From: Gammaproteobacteria bacterium
GTDB taxonomy: Bacteria > Pseudomonadota > Gammaproteobacteria > Pseudomonadales > Pseudohongiellaceae
DNA: 36,008 bases
Assembly (NCBI GenBank): GCA_002731775.1
Contig: PCCP01000090.1
Span: forward strand, 1 to 36,008
Direction: 5' to 3'
The translations under genes and the position numbers were made by a program. Shown here in pieces: positions 7,532 to 16,059 of the stretch. The notes beneath the pieces are model-generated. The model was not told the DNA's origin. It was given only the letters and a program-made list of their open reading frames with translations, and ran no database searches. The first letter of the stretch is position 1. Every line of letters starts with the position of its first letter.

Positions 7532-8767
7532 GTGAGTACTAGGAAATCTAAGAGCACCCTCACCTCGCTGTTGGAAATATCGCAGCGGGATTCCGCTCGG
7601 GCGCAGCCATTTTATTGTGATGACGAAGTTTTTGATCTGGACATGCAAAAGATCGTGACCGGTAAATGGCTGCTGGTGGATCATGTCAGCCGCATCCCCG
7701 AGTCGGGACAATTTTTTCTTTATGAAGTGGGGCGGGAATCAATCATCGTCATTCGTGAGAACGAGCTGAAGATCAATGCCTTCTTCAATGTGTGCCGCCA
7801 TCGTGGTTCGTTGATCTGTCTCGAGAAGCAAGGCATGCGAACTCGATTGACTTGCCCATATCACTCGTGGACCTACTCGTTGGACGGATCTCTAAAGGCA
7901 GCACGCTTTATGCCACAGGACTTCAAGCCGGAGGAACATAGCCTGCACAGATGTCACATCAGGATTCACCATGGATTCATCTTCCTGAACCTGTCGCCGG
8001 GCGAAGAACCAGAATTCGATCAAGAGTTCGCAGTGTTCGAGCCACACCTGGCTTTTCATGGATTCACCCAGGCGAAGATTGCCCATAAGCAGTCCTATCC
8101 AACCCATGCAAACTGGAAGTTGGTGGTTGAAAATTTCTTCGAGTGTTATCACTGCACATCGGCGCACCCGGAATATTGTTCTCGGCATATACCCGAAGCT
8201 CTCATCGCTATCGGCGCTGGACCGAATTCAGGACCCGCAGACGCGGTGGAGGCATTCGCGCCAGTGCTTGAAGCATGGGAGCAGCAAGCCAGTAAAATGG
8301 GGCGACCGCTGGGTGCAGTCGATGACGATGAGCATTCCCGACACATGAAGTTCTATCAGCAACGCCCTCACAGAAGCGATATCAAAAGCGAAACCCAGGA
8401 CGGTCAACCCGTGGCCTGCCTGATGGGCGAATGTACGGCGTTTGACTACGGCCGGATGCATCTGTCCTACAGCCCATTCAACCAGATCATAGCCTGCAAC
8501 GATTTCGCTACCCTGATCGTATTCACGCCGCGTAGCGCCATGCTTACCGATGTAGATATTACCTGGTTGGTTAATGGCCGGGCCGAATCTGTCGATGTCG
8601 ATCGTATGATCTGGATGTGGGATATTACGACGCGGCAGGATCAGGTAATCACCGAGAATAACCAGCGCGGGATCACTTCAAGCAAGTACCAGCCAGGACC
8701 TCTGTCAGATCAAGAGCGTCGCATGGACACTTTCAACAAGTGGTATCTCAATCAACTGGCAATTTAG
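7532..8767 (+). CDS. Rieske non-heme iron oxygenase, quaternary-amine type (glycine betaine/carnitine oxygenase-like)
   Basis: This 411-residue oxygenase alpha subunit begins at GTG 7532. The Rieske [2Fe-2S] ligands are Cys88/His90 (CRHRG) and Cys108/His111 (CPYHSW). The mononuclear iron site is NFFECYHCTSAH, giving His207 and His212, with an acidic ligand expected near RQDQVITENNQ. Between the two centres the bridging residue is Glu204, where ring-hydroxylating dioxygenases have Asp; Glu at this position is known from carnitine oxygenase CntA. By family, the enzyme should remove a methyl or the amine from a quaternary ammonium substrate such as glycine betaine, stachydrine or carnitine. The DMGDH gene just upstream favours glycine betaine demethylation. 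No reductase partner (GbcB/CntB type) is in the window, so electrons must come from elsewhere. Confidence 0.85.
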   Translation: MSTRKSKSTLTSLLEISQRDSARAQPFYCDDEVFDLDMQKIVTGKWLLVDHVSRIPESGQFFLYEVGRESIIVIRENELKINAFFNVCRHRGSLICLEKQGMRTRLTCPYHSWTYSLDGSLKAARFMPQDFKPEEHSLHRCHIRIHHGFIFLNLSPGEEPEFDQEFAVFEPHLAFHGFTQAKIAHKQSYPTHANWKLVVENFFECYHCTSAHPEYCSRHIPEALIAIGAGPNSGPADAVEAFAPVLEAWEQQASKMGRPLGAVDDDEHSRHMKFYQQRPHRSDIKSETQDGQPVACLMGECTAFDYGRMHLSYSPFNQIIACNDFATLIVFTPRSAMLTDVDITWLVNGRAESVDVDRMIWMWDITTRQDQVITENNQRGITSSKYQPGPLSDQERRMDTFNKWYLNQLAI

Positions 8768-8864
8768 CGGCAATTCGATCGAGCCTGACTTGTGTTGTGT
8801 TACCTTGAGATGATGGGCGTTCAATGAATTATGGTTCAACTAATTTAGTCGGGGTGACCTCCAG

Positions 8865-9290
8865 ATGATCAGTGTGCAAAGAGGTGTAGCCCACCCTTGG
8901 ATGTGTGATGTTCTAGGTCACATGACAACCCGATTCCATGTCGGAATGTTCGACGATGCGGCCTACCATCTTTTACATGCGGTGTTCGGCTGGGCTGGCG
9001 CCAGCGATGAAGAAGGCAAAATCGCATGGGTGGATGTTCGACATCTCGTTGAGTACCGGGCCGAAGTCAGGGCGGGTAATCTATTGGAGATTCATGCCTG
9101 TCTGAGACGAATCGGCACAAAATCCATCACTGTCTTCTACGAAATGACAAACGTCAGTAACCATGAGACCGCTGCGACGATGGAAGTCATCTACGTTCTA
9201 TTCGATATGCAGCAACGTAAAGGTATCGAGCTGGCAGCTGATCTTCGCGAGAAAGCGTTGCTGCATTTGATTGAGCCTAAAGACAGCTGA
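8865..9290 (+). CDS. Hot-dog-fold acyl-CoA thioesterase, candidate betainyl-CoA thioesterase
   Basis: A 141-residue 4HBT-type thioesterase. The family signature appears as HPWMCDVLGHMTTRFHVGMF with the catalytic-region Asp and His-Met, followed by WVDVRHLVEYRAEVRAGNLL and AATMEVIYVLFD. A ribosome-binding region (GGGGTGACC) precedes the ATG. In pseudomonads a thioesterase of this size (CdhB) works with carnitine dehydrogenase and BKACE and releases glycine betaine from betainyl-CoA. Here both of those enzymes are present further right, and the flanking Rieske and DMGDH genes would use the betaine, so the same role is a reasonable inference. It lies 97 bases after the Rieske gene and 12 before the NUDIX gene. 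Confidence 0.75.
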   Translation: MISVQRGVAHPWMCDVLGHMTTRFHVGMFDDAAYHLLHAVFGWAGASDEEGKIAWVDVRHLVEYRAEVRAGNLLEIHACLRRIGTKSITVFYEMTNVSNHETAATMEVIYVLFDMQQRKGIELAADLREKALLHLIEPKDS

Positions 9291-9302
9291 GCCGAGGTCA
9301 GC

Positions 9303-9866
9303 ATGAATTTTTGCACGGATTGTGGGCATACACTAGTGGTGAGAATACCCGCGGGTGACACCGTGTCGCGCTTTGTTTGCGACGAATGTCAGACGGTGCA
9401 TTACCAGAACCCGAAGCTTATCACGGGTTGCATAACCCACTGGAAAGGCAAGATACTGCTGTGTCGACGCGCCATAGAACCCCGCGTCGGCAGCTGGACG
9501 CTACCCGCTGGCTACATGGAACTCGGGGAGTCATTGGAGCAGGCGGCACTGCGGGAGGTCAGGGAGGAGACCGGTGCTAAAATACGGCTGGATTCGCTTT
9601 ACTCGGTTTTCGATATTGAACATATCGATCATGTCTACATTATTTATAGAGGGGTGATGTTAGGCCCAGAAATTGTCGTCGGATCCGAGTGTTCGGAAGT
9701 ACATCTGTTCGAGCCTGCCGAAATCCCCTGGGATAATATTTACTACCCCGCTATCAAGGAACTGCTATTGCGCTATAAGGACGATCTCGCTTCGAATTCA
9801 TTCAGTTTGTATGCCGGCACCTCGGAGAAGGGAAAAATTTTTCGGCTAGAGCAAGGTGAACCTTAG
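9303..9866 (+). CDS. NUDIX hydrolase with N-terminal zinc ribbon
   Basis: Residues 4-29 form a zinc ribbon (Cys4, Cys7, Cys26, Cys29). The NUDIX box spans about residues 70-91 (GYMELGESLEQAALREVREE followed by TG), with the expected Gly, Glu and REVREE metal-binding residues. The 187-residue length fits this zinc-ribbon NUDIX group, whose members hydrolyse nucleotide diphosphates, in some cases ADP-ribose, NADH or FAD-type substrates. GAGGT precedes the ATG, and only 12 bases separate it from the thioesterase gene, so the two are very likely co-transcribed. A housekeeping role toward flavin or CoA by-products of the surrounding pathway is possible but speculative. Confidence 0.85.
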   Translation: MNFCTDCGHTLVVRIPAGDTVSRFVCDECQTVHYQNPKLITGCITHWKGKILLCRRAIEPRVGSWTLPAGYMELGESLEQAALREVREETGAKIRLDSLYSVFDIEHIDHVYIIYRGVMLGPEIVVGSECSEVHLFEPAEIPWDNIYYPAIKELLLRYKDDLASNSFSLYAGTSEKGKIFRLEQGEP

Positions 9867-10055
9867 CCCGGATATTTCACCAATACGCTTAAAAATTCTA
9901 GCTTCTTGCCTGTTTATTAGAATAGCCCATCAATTAGCTTCAAGCGCAGCAATTAGTTCAACTACACCTTGTACCTATTCTCGCCTGCTCGATTATGTTT
10001 TCGCGGAAATTCCGCGCTCGTCCCATTGTTCTCGTGTTTCGAGCGAATCCAGTCA

Positions 10056-10943
10056 TTAATTCCCCTGGGAGACCCGTGTTGGTGGGGCCGCCCCTACAAT
10101 TGCATTGTGCATCCATTTTGCAGAACTGGAAAAGCCGCCAAAGGTGAACAGGTGGATGCCGATGATGTTATTTGCTGCATGGGTGGCACAGTGATGAGCG
10201 AGGAGTTGGAGTTGCTCAGTTGGGTCAGTATGCATGACCAGCTTTGCAGCCTTGATTCCCAGACTTTGCAGTGCCCGCAGGGATGTGCTTACTCCGCACA
10301 GGCGGGCATAACGCATTAGCGACACGATGTCTGTTGGTCCCGCCATGCCCACATACACGGGTACACCGGGGGCCTCCTCCAGGGTTGCACAGAATTGGAT
10401 AATACGTGCCGGGGTGAAGGAAAACTGGGTCAGCACCGAGGCACCCATACCGGCATCGGACGCCCACGCCAACTTCTTAGCCAGCGCCTCTTGTAACACC
10501 TGGTGTGAGATCAGGGCGTGTCCCTCGGGATGACCGGCAAAGCTGACCTCCTCGATACCACAGACTTGCAGTATGCCGCTATCAAGTACATCGAGGGTAT
10601 CTGTAAATGGCCCTTTAGGATCTCGCTCGTCACCAGCTATCAGCAGGACTCGCCGAACTTGGCAGTCTTCCACCGCACGCGACAGGAATTCGCGCAGTTG
10701 CGCCTCCGAAGACAGTCGCCTCGCAGCCACATGGGGCACGGGACTAAATCCCTCCTGGCTCAAGGACTGCAGCCGACCCAGATTACTCATCAACTCGCGT
10801 TTCGCCAAGGCCGGAACAAAAACACTCATCGCGTAGGGCAGAAGTTCCTGCCCGGGATGAATAACTTCTGTGCTGGTTTCGATTAACTCAATCGAGCCAT
10901 CTGCAACTAATTCGGACAGAATTTGCAAGTTTCGTGCTTCCAT
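10056..10943 (-). CDS. Methylenetetrahydrofolate reductase-family protein (second copy)
   Basis: A 295-residue TIM-barrel protein of the MTHFR family. Recognisable pieces are the AMSVFVPAL and EGFSPVPHVAARR segments, LLIAGDERDPKGPF (the GD flavin-region motif), VSFAGHPEGHALI, and LTQFSFTP near the substrate Gln. The first strand reads IELIETSTEVI, less like the usual E.TP, so activity is less certain than for the neighbour. It starts ten bases after the end of the other MTHFR-family gene, and the two form a clear two-gene operon read right to left. The family interconverts 5,10-methylene-THF and 5-methyl-THF; in this setting it would handle methyl groups from the DmdA-like or DMGDH enzymes. 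Confidence 0.75.
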   Translation of the reverse strand: MEARNLQILSELVADGSIELIETSTEVIHPGQELLPYAMSVFVPALAKRELMSNLGRLQSLSQEGFSPVPHVAARRLSSEAQLREFLSRAVEDCQVRRVLLIAGDERDPKGPFTDTLDVLDSGILQVCGIEEVSFAGHPEGHALISHQVLQEALAKKLAWASDAGMGASVLTQFSFTPARIIQFCATLEEAPGVPVYVGMAGPTDIVSLMRYARLCGVSTSLRALQSLGIKAAKLVMHTDPTEQLQLLAHHCATHAANNIIGIHLFTFGGFSSSAKWMHNAIVGAAPPTRVSQGN

Positions 10944-10953
10944 CGGTTTATTC

Positions 10954-11820
10954 TTAAGCTGCCTGTTGAAGAATTATTGGAATCTGACTTTCCGCCCCGA
11001 TCGCCATCATGTGGACTCCGGCGCAGCTATCTTTGATGGCTCTAATGGTCTTGGCAGCAATATCTGCACTCGTGGACTTAACATCTTTCGAGCTGTCGAT
11101 CTCAGCCATCAGGTGATTTGGTATCTGAATGCCTGGTATTTTTTCATTCATGTACATTGCCATCTTGACTGATTTGATCGGCAAGATGCCTGCGATTATC
11201 TTAATCGGTAGGTGACTGACTCGATTCATGAAGTCGCCAAAAACGCCAGCATCATAAATAGCCTGGGTTTGAAAAAACCAGGCTCCCGCAGCTACCTTGT
11301 CCTCCAATAAGGAAATTTCTCTATCCAGGTCATCTGCTCCTGGATTAACCACAGCCCCGATGTTGAACGTTGGAGTACCTTGCAAAGCATTGCCCGCTAA
11401 GTCCTGACCTTGGCTCAGCTGGTACGCGGCGTTGATTAGCTCGGTCGTGGATAGGTCGAACACGGGTTTAGCATCTGGATGATCGCCAAAATGAGCTGGG
11501 TCGCCTCCCATGCATACAATATTTTTTATACCCAAAACAGCGGCTCCCAGCATGTCGCTCTGTAGACTGATTCGATTGCGATCTCGCGTCGTTATTTGCA
11601 GGATAGGTTCGTAGCCGAAGTCGAGTAAACGGCTCGCCACTGCGATGGGTGACAGGCTCATCCTCGAAGAATGGGAATCGGTGAGATTAAAAGCATCGAT
11701 AAAGGGTGCAAGGAATTCAGCCTTATTGAGTAGCTTATCGAGATCAATGCCCTTTGGTGGCGTAAGTTCTGTGGTTACGACGAATTCATCGGTTGCTAAT
11801 TTTTCAGGAAACGTGGCCAT
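10954..11820 (-). CDS. Methylenetetrahydrofolate reductase (MetF-like)
   Basis: The 288-residue protein keeps the MTHFR active-site pattern: FVVTTELTPPKG with the catalytic Glu in the first strand, NIVCMGGDP with the flavin/folate Asp, and FFQTQAIYD with the substrate Gln. These correspond to Glu28, Asp120 and Gln183 of the E. coli enzyme by motif. FAD-dependent MTHFR reduces 5,10-methylene-THF, or runs in reverse on 5-methyl-THF from demethylases. The gene is transcribed away from the DmdA-like gene, sharing a 221-base promoter region with it, and leads a two-gene operon with a second MTHFR-like gene. The pairing suggests a dedicated C1 route, not methionine synthesis; no metE or metH gene is visible. 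Confidence 0.85.
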   Translation of the reverse strand: MATFPEKLATDEFVVTTELTPPKGIDLDKLLNKAEFLAPFIDAFNLTDSHSSRMSLSPIAVASRLLDFGYEPILQITTRDRNRISLQSDMLGAAVLGIKNIVCMGGDPAHFGDHPDAKPVFDLSTTELINAAYQLSQGQDLAGNALQGTPTFNIGAVVNPGADDLDREISLLEDKVAAGAWFFQTQAIYDAGVFGDFMNRVSHLPIKIIAGILPIKSVKMAMYMNEKIPGIQIPNHLMAEIDSSKDVKSTSADIAAKTIRAIKDSCAGVHMMAIGAESQIPIILQQAA

Positions 11821-11870
11821 ACATACTCGCCGTAATAAACATAGTATCCGGCTATTTTACCCAGAATAGC

Positions 11871-11912
11871 TCGAAGCTAGATTGATAATTGTTGAAGTCA
11901 GGTTGAAGCTAG
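11871..11912. promoter_or_regulatory. Three phased decamer direct repeats between the MTHFR operon and the DmdA-like gene
   Basis: Three copies of a ten-base element lie at 11871-11880 (TCGAAGCTAG), 11892-11901 (TTGAAGTCAG) and 11903-11912 (TTGAAGCTAG). Their start-to-start spacings are 21 and 11 bases, about two and one turns of DNA, so all face the same side of the helix. They sit in the shared promoter region of two divergent C1 transcription units. Phased direct half-sites are typical of AraC-type activators, but the bound protein is unknown. Confidence 0.4.
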
Positions 11913-12041
11913 CTCATGTGAAAGGTTTGCAGATGATCTCGCACCAGCATGAGTTGGACTCACCAGATCGTTAGAATTAATCAAGCTTCACAGCATTCAC
12001 CCACGGTTAGAATCACGGGCTCTGCTAATTGAGAGATTAAG

Positions 12042-13175
12042 ATGAACAGCGGCGCAATCACACTGCCCATTGGCACCCGGGTAAGGAAATCCCCTTTTTT
12101 CAATGCGACTCGTGAAGCGGGTTGTACCTGCTATACCATTTACAACCATACCTACATGCCGGTTTACTACGAAGATCCGGTTGCTGATTACTGGCACCTT
12201 GTAAATGACGTGACGCTTTGGGATGTAGCTTGTCAACGACAAGTAGAAATAACAGGGCCTGATGCTTTCGCGCTGGTCAGTCGTTTAACTCCACGCAATC
12301 TGGCAAATTTCAAAGTGGGTCAAGCCAAATATGCACCCATGGTGGATGGGAACGGGGGAATGTTAAATGATCCAATTTTATTGCGTCTGGAGCAACAAAA
12401 ATTTTGGTTTTCTCTGGCGGACTACGACATCCTGCTCTGGGCAAAGGGCGTTGCGATAGATTCAGGTCTTGATGTCGACATTAGGGAACCCGATGTCTCA
12501 CCATTACAGGTCCAGGGTCCCAACGCCGTGGAAGTGATTGCCGATTTATTCGGAGACTGGGTGCGGGAATTAAAGTACTACTGGTTTAAGGAGGGAGAAC
12601 TCGACGGCATACCCTATCTGCTGAGCCGTACCGGCTGGAGCAATGAGAAAGGCTTCGAAGTTTTCTTGCAAGACAGTCGCTACGGGCATCAACTATGGGA
12701 TCGAATCATGGAAGCGGGTGCTCACTACGGCATCCAACCAGGGGCACCCTCCCAGATCAAACGCATGGAGGCTGGTTTACTGTCTTACTGGAATGACATG
12801 GATATCCACACCAACCCGTTTGAGGTTGGTCTAGGCAATTTTATCGATACAGATCAGGATGTAGATTTCGTTGGAAAATCTGCGCTGCAGGATATTCTCA
12901 AAAAAGGAATTAGCCAACGTTTAATGGGCGCTGTTGTGGACGGAGATCCAATCCTTGTCAATGAGGAGTGTTGGCCAGTCAGATGTGGAGAACAGGTGAT
13001 TGGCAAAGTAACCAGTGCGGTTTATTCACCACTACTCGATCAAAATCTCGTGTATGTGATGCTTCCAATCGGTCATGCCAAGCCGGATGCAATCATTGAT
13101 ATCGTGATGCCCTGTGGCGATATCCGTAGCGCTACTATTACCCAACTGCCATTTACCTCTAATCGAGCCAGGTAA
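12042..13175 (+). CDS. DmdA-like / GcvT-family tetrahydrofolate-dependent methyltransferase
   Basis: The 377-residue protein follows the GcvT/DmdA fold from end to end. It opens with TRVRKSPFFNATREAG and YNHTYMPVYYEDP, then VTLWDVACQRQVEITGPDA, TPRNLA, GGMLNDPILL, VSPLQVQGPNA, SRTGWSNEKGFEVFL, and RMEAGLLSYWNDMD..NPFEVGLG. This order is closer to dimethylsulfoniopropionate demethylase (DmdA) than to glycine-cleavage T protein. DmdA moves a methyl group from DMSP to THF, giving 5-methyl-THF. Relatives act on other S-, N- or O-methyl compounds, so the substrate stays open, especially in a betaine-rich neighbourhood. Divergent MTHFR genes could turn the product to 5,10-methylene-THF. It starts with ATG after GAGAG and is followed by a possible terminator. 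Confidence 0.75.
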   Translation: MNSGAITLPIGTRVRKSPFFNATREAGCTCYTIYNHTYMPVYYEDPVADYWHLVNDVTLWDVACQRQVEITGPDAFALVSRLTPRNLANFKVGQAKYAPMVDGNGGMLNDPILLRLEQQKFWFSLADYDILLWAKGVAIDSGLDVDIREPDVSPLQVQGPNAVEVIADLFGDWVRELKYYWFKEGELDGIPYLLSRTGWSNEKGFEVFLQDSRYGHQLWDRIMEAGAHYGIQPGAPSQIKRMEAGLLSYWNDMDIHTNPFEVGLGNFIDTDQDVDFVGKSALQDILKKGISQRLMGAVVDGDPILVNEECWPVRCGEQVIGKVTSAVYSPLLDQNLVYVMLPIGHAKPDAIIDIVMPCGDIRSATITQLPFTSNRAR

Positions 13176-13570
13176 CAGTACATTACGCCAATCTAAGGCA
13201 ATTAATTTGAATAATCATCGATTGCTGTTGCAAGGAGAACCCCATAGTGAAATTAATTCACTGTTTGGTTCAAAAATATAGGCCTTATCTTTTGGCAATG
13301 AACGCAAACTAGAAGTAAAGTCTCAAAATGTTTGATTTAGTTGAGCTGAGGCCTTTAAGCTCAGTGTAATTTTTTGCATGAAGAGTATGTTACCCAAGTC
13401 AGACAGTAATTTTCCTGTCGCCTAACAGCTGATGTAATGTTATCTTCGATATCAAGAGTAAGCGCAGTGCGACAACTGCCGTAAATACAGAGTTGATTTC
13501 GACCCACTATGGCTGAGATAACTATGTATATGCGCAGTAATTTTTACTATGTGAAGGGAGGAGTTTGACC
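13176..13570. other. Intergenic region upstream of the TonB-dependent receptor
   Basis: About 395 bases with no supported gene. It holds a possible terminator for the DmdA-like gene near 13342-13375 and, at its right end, the receptor's ribosome-binding site (AGGGAGGAG, about 13554-13562). The length fits a regulated leader and promoter for the receptor, but I could not assign -35/-10 boxes, an obvious Fur-type palindrome or a riboswitch fold. Confidence 0.5.
13342..13375 (+). terminator. Possible rho-independent terminator after the DmdA-like gene
   Basis: A short hairpin TGAGCT (13342-13347) / AGCTCA (13358-13363) is followed six bases later by a run of T (13370-13375). An alternative pairing CTGAG/CTCAG uses the same bases. 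The stem is short, and the distance of about 165 bases from the stop codon is larger than usual, so the call is weak. Confidence 0.35.
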
Positions 13571-15934
13571 ATGAGTCACAAGCCTTTGGTACCTGGTATG
13601 GTTAACATGCGTCCGATTGCACGAGCAATTCGCGCTCAGAGAGGACTTATGTACGGCACGCTGGTCGCTGCATCTTCGGTTGCAGGGGGTCAAGCCTTTG
13701 CTCAAGAAACAATCACAATCGAAGAAATTGTAGTGAGTTCCCAGAAGCGCGATCAAAATATGCAGGATGTGCCCATTAGTATACAGGCCTTGGACAGTAT
13801 ACGACTGGAGCAGTTGGGAATTCATGGATTTGATGATTATGCCAATATGCTGCCTAGCCTGACTTACAAGTCTGTAGGCCCGGGCCTTGCCACCATCTAC
13901 ATGCGTGGTGCATCAGATGGCGGTGACGGTAATCCATCGGGTTCTCAACCTAGTGTGGGTTTGTACCTGGATGAACAACCTGTCACAGCGATTGGGCAAA
14001 ACCTGGATGTGCATATCTATGACATTGCTCGAATCGAGGCGCTGGCAGGACCGCAAGGGACCTTATACGGAGCCAGTTCTCAATCTGGAACGCTTCGTAT
14101 CATTACTAACAAACCCGATTCCAGTGGCTTTGAAGGTGGATTCGATGTGGCTGGCTACAGCACGGCTGGCGGTGAACCCAGTCAATCCTTTGAAGGTTTC
14201 TTGAATATACCCCTTGGTGATGCCGCTGCGCTTAGACTGGTTGGCTGGAACATTGCCGACGGTGGATATATTGATAATATAGCCGGTTCACGGACCTATG
14301 CGCTTGAAGGTGGCTATGGTTACAACGGCAATAATTTTGGGCGTACCAGATCAATTGACAATGGGACGCTGGTCAAAAATGACGCCAATGAATTGAATAA
14401 GCGAGGGGCTCGAGCGGCACTGCTGGTTGATTTAAACGACAGTTGGACCGGCACCTTAGGTGTCATTACCCAGAATATGAAGACCAGGGGCACCTGGGAC
14501 CATGATCCTGATAACGTGGGTGATTTGAATATTCAACGATTCTACCCGGATAAGATGGACGACGAGTTTACTCAGTTGTCGTTTACCCTGGAAGGTGATT
14601 TGGGTAATCATTCCCTCACCTATGCCGGATCATTGTTGAATCGTGACGTCGATTATACTGCCGATTATACCGCCTACGGCGAAGATGCCTATTGGGTGCC
14701 TTATTACGCCTGCGACTACAGTGCCGTCTCGGCGACAGATTCGGCTACAGACTGTACCAGTCTGGAAGAATTCTACCGTGAAGCCAGTACCTATAAACGA
14801 ACCACTCATGAGCTTCGTTTGCAATCAAATTTTGATGGTCCTTTTAACTACACGGTTGGCTATTACCGCAATGAAAATGAGCATAAGTACCTGCTGGAGT
14901 GGGTACAACCCGGGATGTCTCCTAATCGTTGGGCCAGGGGCAAAGCCGATATATTTTTCACCACAGATCAGGAGCGCACAGATTCTCAGTCGGCTATTTT
15001 CGGTGAAGGCACTTATGATTTAACTGATGCCTGGAGTCTGACCCTTGGTGCCAGATTCTTCGAGAATGAATCCGATGTGGCTGGTTACGTCGGCTGGGGG
15101 CAAGCGCTGTTTGGCGATAATAGTATCACCACCGATACCGACGTCGATGACGATGATCAGATCTATAAAGGCACCCTTACCTGGCGTGCCAACGACGACG
15201 TGATGATCTATGGCAGCATCAGCGAAGGCTACAGACCTGGCGGGGTAAACAGGGACCCTGGCTTGGTAGCGACGACCGGACAGCAATCCTGGGACGCCGA
15301 TTACTTAACGAATTATGAGATCGGCTTCAAGAGTATGTTGCTGGATTCGCGATTGCGGTTAAATGGTGCGCTGTATCGTTCTGACTGGGATGACATTCAA
15401 TATACGGTCTACGAATTCGCACTTTCGGCCTGCTGCGGCAATGTTTATAACCTCAGTACCGCAGAGATTACCGGTTTCGAATTGGACGCGACATACTTGG
15501 TGGGTAGCAATCTCACACTTTCTGCGGCAATGGCTTACAACGATGCCGAAACCACGGATGACTTCACCTTACCTAACGGAACGCTCTCGGTACCGGATGG
15601 AACTGCTCTTCCGAACGTACCGGAATATAAAGGTAATGTGACGGCCCGCTATGAATTCGAGTTGGGTAGCTACGGGGCATTCTGGCAATTGAGTGCCAGT
15701 TACACCGGAGAAAGGTTCAATGAGATTCGTCCATCGCGCCGGACAAATCAGGATTCCTATACTCTAGCCAACTTTAGAGCAGGCATTAATGCTGATAACT
15801 GGAGTGCTGTTTTCTTCGTTAATAACCTTACTGACGAGGTTGCGGAGATTTCCGTTTCGCAACGACCTTATGAGCCATCGACCACTACCAACAGACCGCG
15901 TTCGATAGGTATCAGGTTCTCGACGTCTTTTTAA
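13571..15934 (+). CDS. TonB-dependent outer-membrane receptor
   Basis: The preferred start is ATG 13571, seven to nine bases after a strong AGGGAGGAG, instead of an in-frame TTG six bases earlier. A long signal peptide ends near AFAQE. A TonB box (IEEIVVSSQKR) follows, then the plug domain (QDVPISIQAL..., PQGTLYGASSQSGTLRIITNKP) and a 22-strand-type beta barrel ending in IGIRFSTSF, with the terminal Phe expected for outer-membrane insertion. The ~787-residue length is typical. It imports a ligand, usually a siderophore, vitamin, glycan or other large solute, at TonB's expense. A strong terminator follows, so it is probably a single-gene unit. Tandem TPR-sulfotransferases are next on the same strand. 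The ligand cannot be read from the sequence. Confidence 0.92.
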   Translation: MSHKPLVPGMVNMRPIARAIRAQRGLMYGTLVAASSVAGGQAFAQETITIEEIVVSSQKRDQNMQDVPISIQALDSIRLEQLGIHGFDDYANMLPSLTYKSVGPGLATIYMRGASDGGDGNPSGSQPSVGLYLDEQPVTAIGQNLDVHIYDIARIEALAGPQGTLYGASSQSGTLRIITNKPDSSGFEGGFDVAGYSTAGGEPSQSFEGFLNIPLGDAAALRLVGWNIADGGYIDNIAGSRTYALEGGYGYNGNNFGRTRSIDNGTLVKNDANELNKRGARAALLVDLNDSWTGTLGVITQNMKTRGTWDHDPDNVGDLNIQRFYPDKMDDEFTQLSFTLEGDLGNHSLTYAGSLLNRDVDYTADYTAYGEDAYWVPYYACDYSAVSATDSATDCTSLEEFYREASTYKRTTHELRLQSNFDGPFNYTVGYYRNENEHKYLLEWVQPGMSPNRWARGKADIFFTTDQERTDSQSAIFGEGTYDLTDAWSLTLGARFFENESDVAGYVGWGQALFGDNSITTDTDVDDDDQIYKGTLTWRANDDVMIYGSISEGYRPGGVNRDPGLVATTGQQSWDADYLTNYEIGFKSMLLDSRLRLNGALYRSDWDDIQYTVYEFALSACCGNVYNLSTAEITGFELDATYLVGSNLTLSAAMAYNDAETTDDFTLPNGTLSVPDGTALPNVPEYKGNVTARYEFELGSYGAFWQLSASYTGERFNEIRPSRRTNQDSYTLANFRAGINADNWSAVFFVNNLTDEVAEISVSQRPYEPSTTTNRPRSIGIRFSTSF

Positions 15935-15951
15935 AAAAGTGTCTCACTATC

Positions 15952-15991
15952 AAAAACCCATGTATGAGGAATTCATACATGGGTTTTTTTT
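15952..15991 (+). terminator. Strong rho-independent terminator after the TonB receptor
   Basis: Positions 15952-15967 pair with 15973-15988 to give a 16-base-pair stem with a five-base loop (GGAAT), including the core ACCCATGTATGA. The right arm runs into a T tract (15984-15991). It lies 18 bases after the receptor stop codon and isolates it from the following genes. The A-rich left arm also makes it potentially active on the opposite strand. Confidence 0.85.
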
Positions 15992-16059
15992 ATGAGAAGA
16001 GATTGTTACATTGTGCGCTGGCAGATGATTTTTAGGCACTTAATTAGAGGCTCCCAGCT

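Noticed and set aside
10002..10016. CGCGGAA/TTCCGCG inverted repeat between the convergent NUDIX and MTHFR genes as a terminator
   Set aside because: No T run follows on either strand and the loop would be only one to five bases, so it does not fit a rho-independent terminator.
9969..10319. 116-codon plus-strand ORF after the NUDIX gene
   Set aside because: Its second half is antisense to the MTHFR-family gene, with no ribosome-binding site or recognisable motif.
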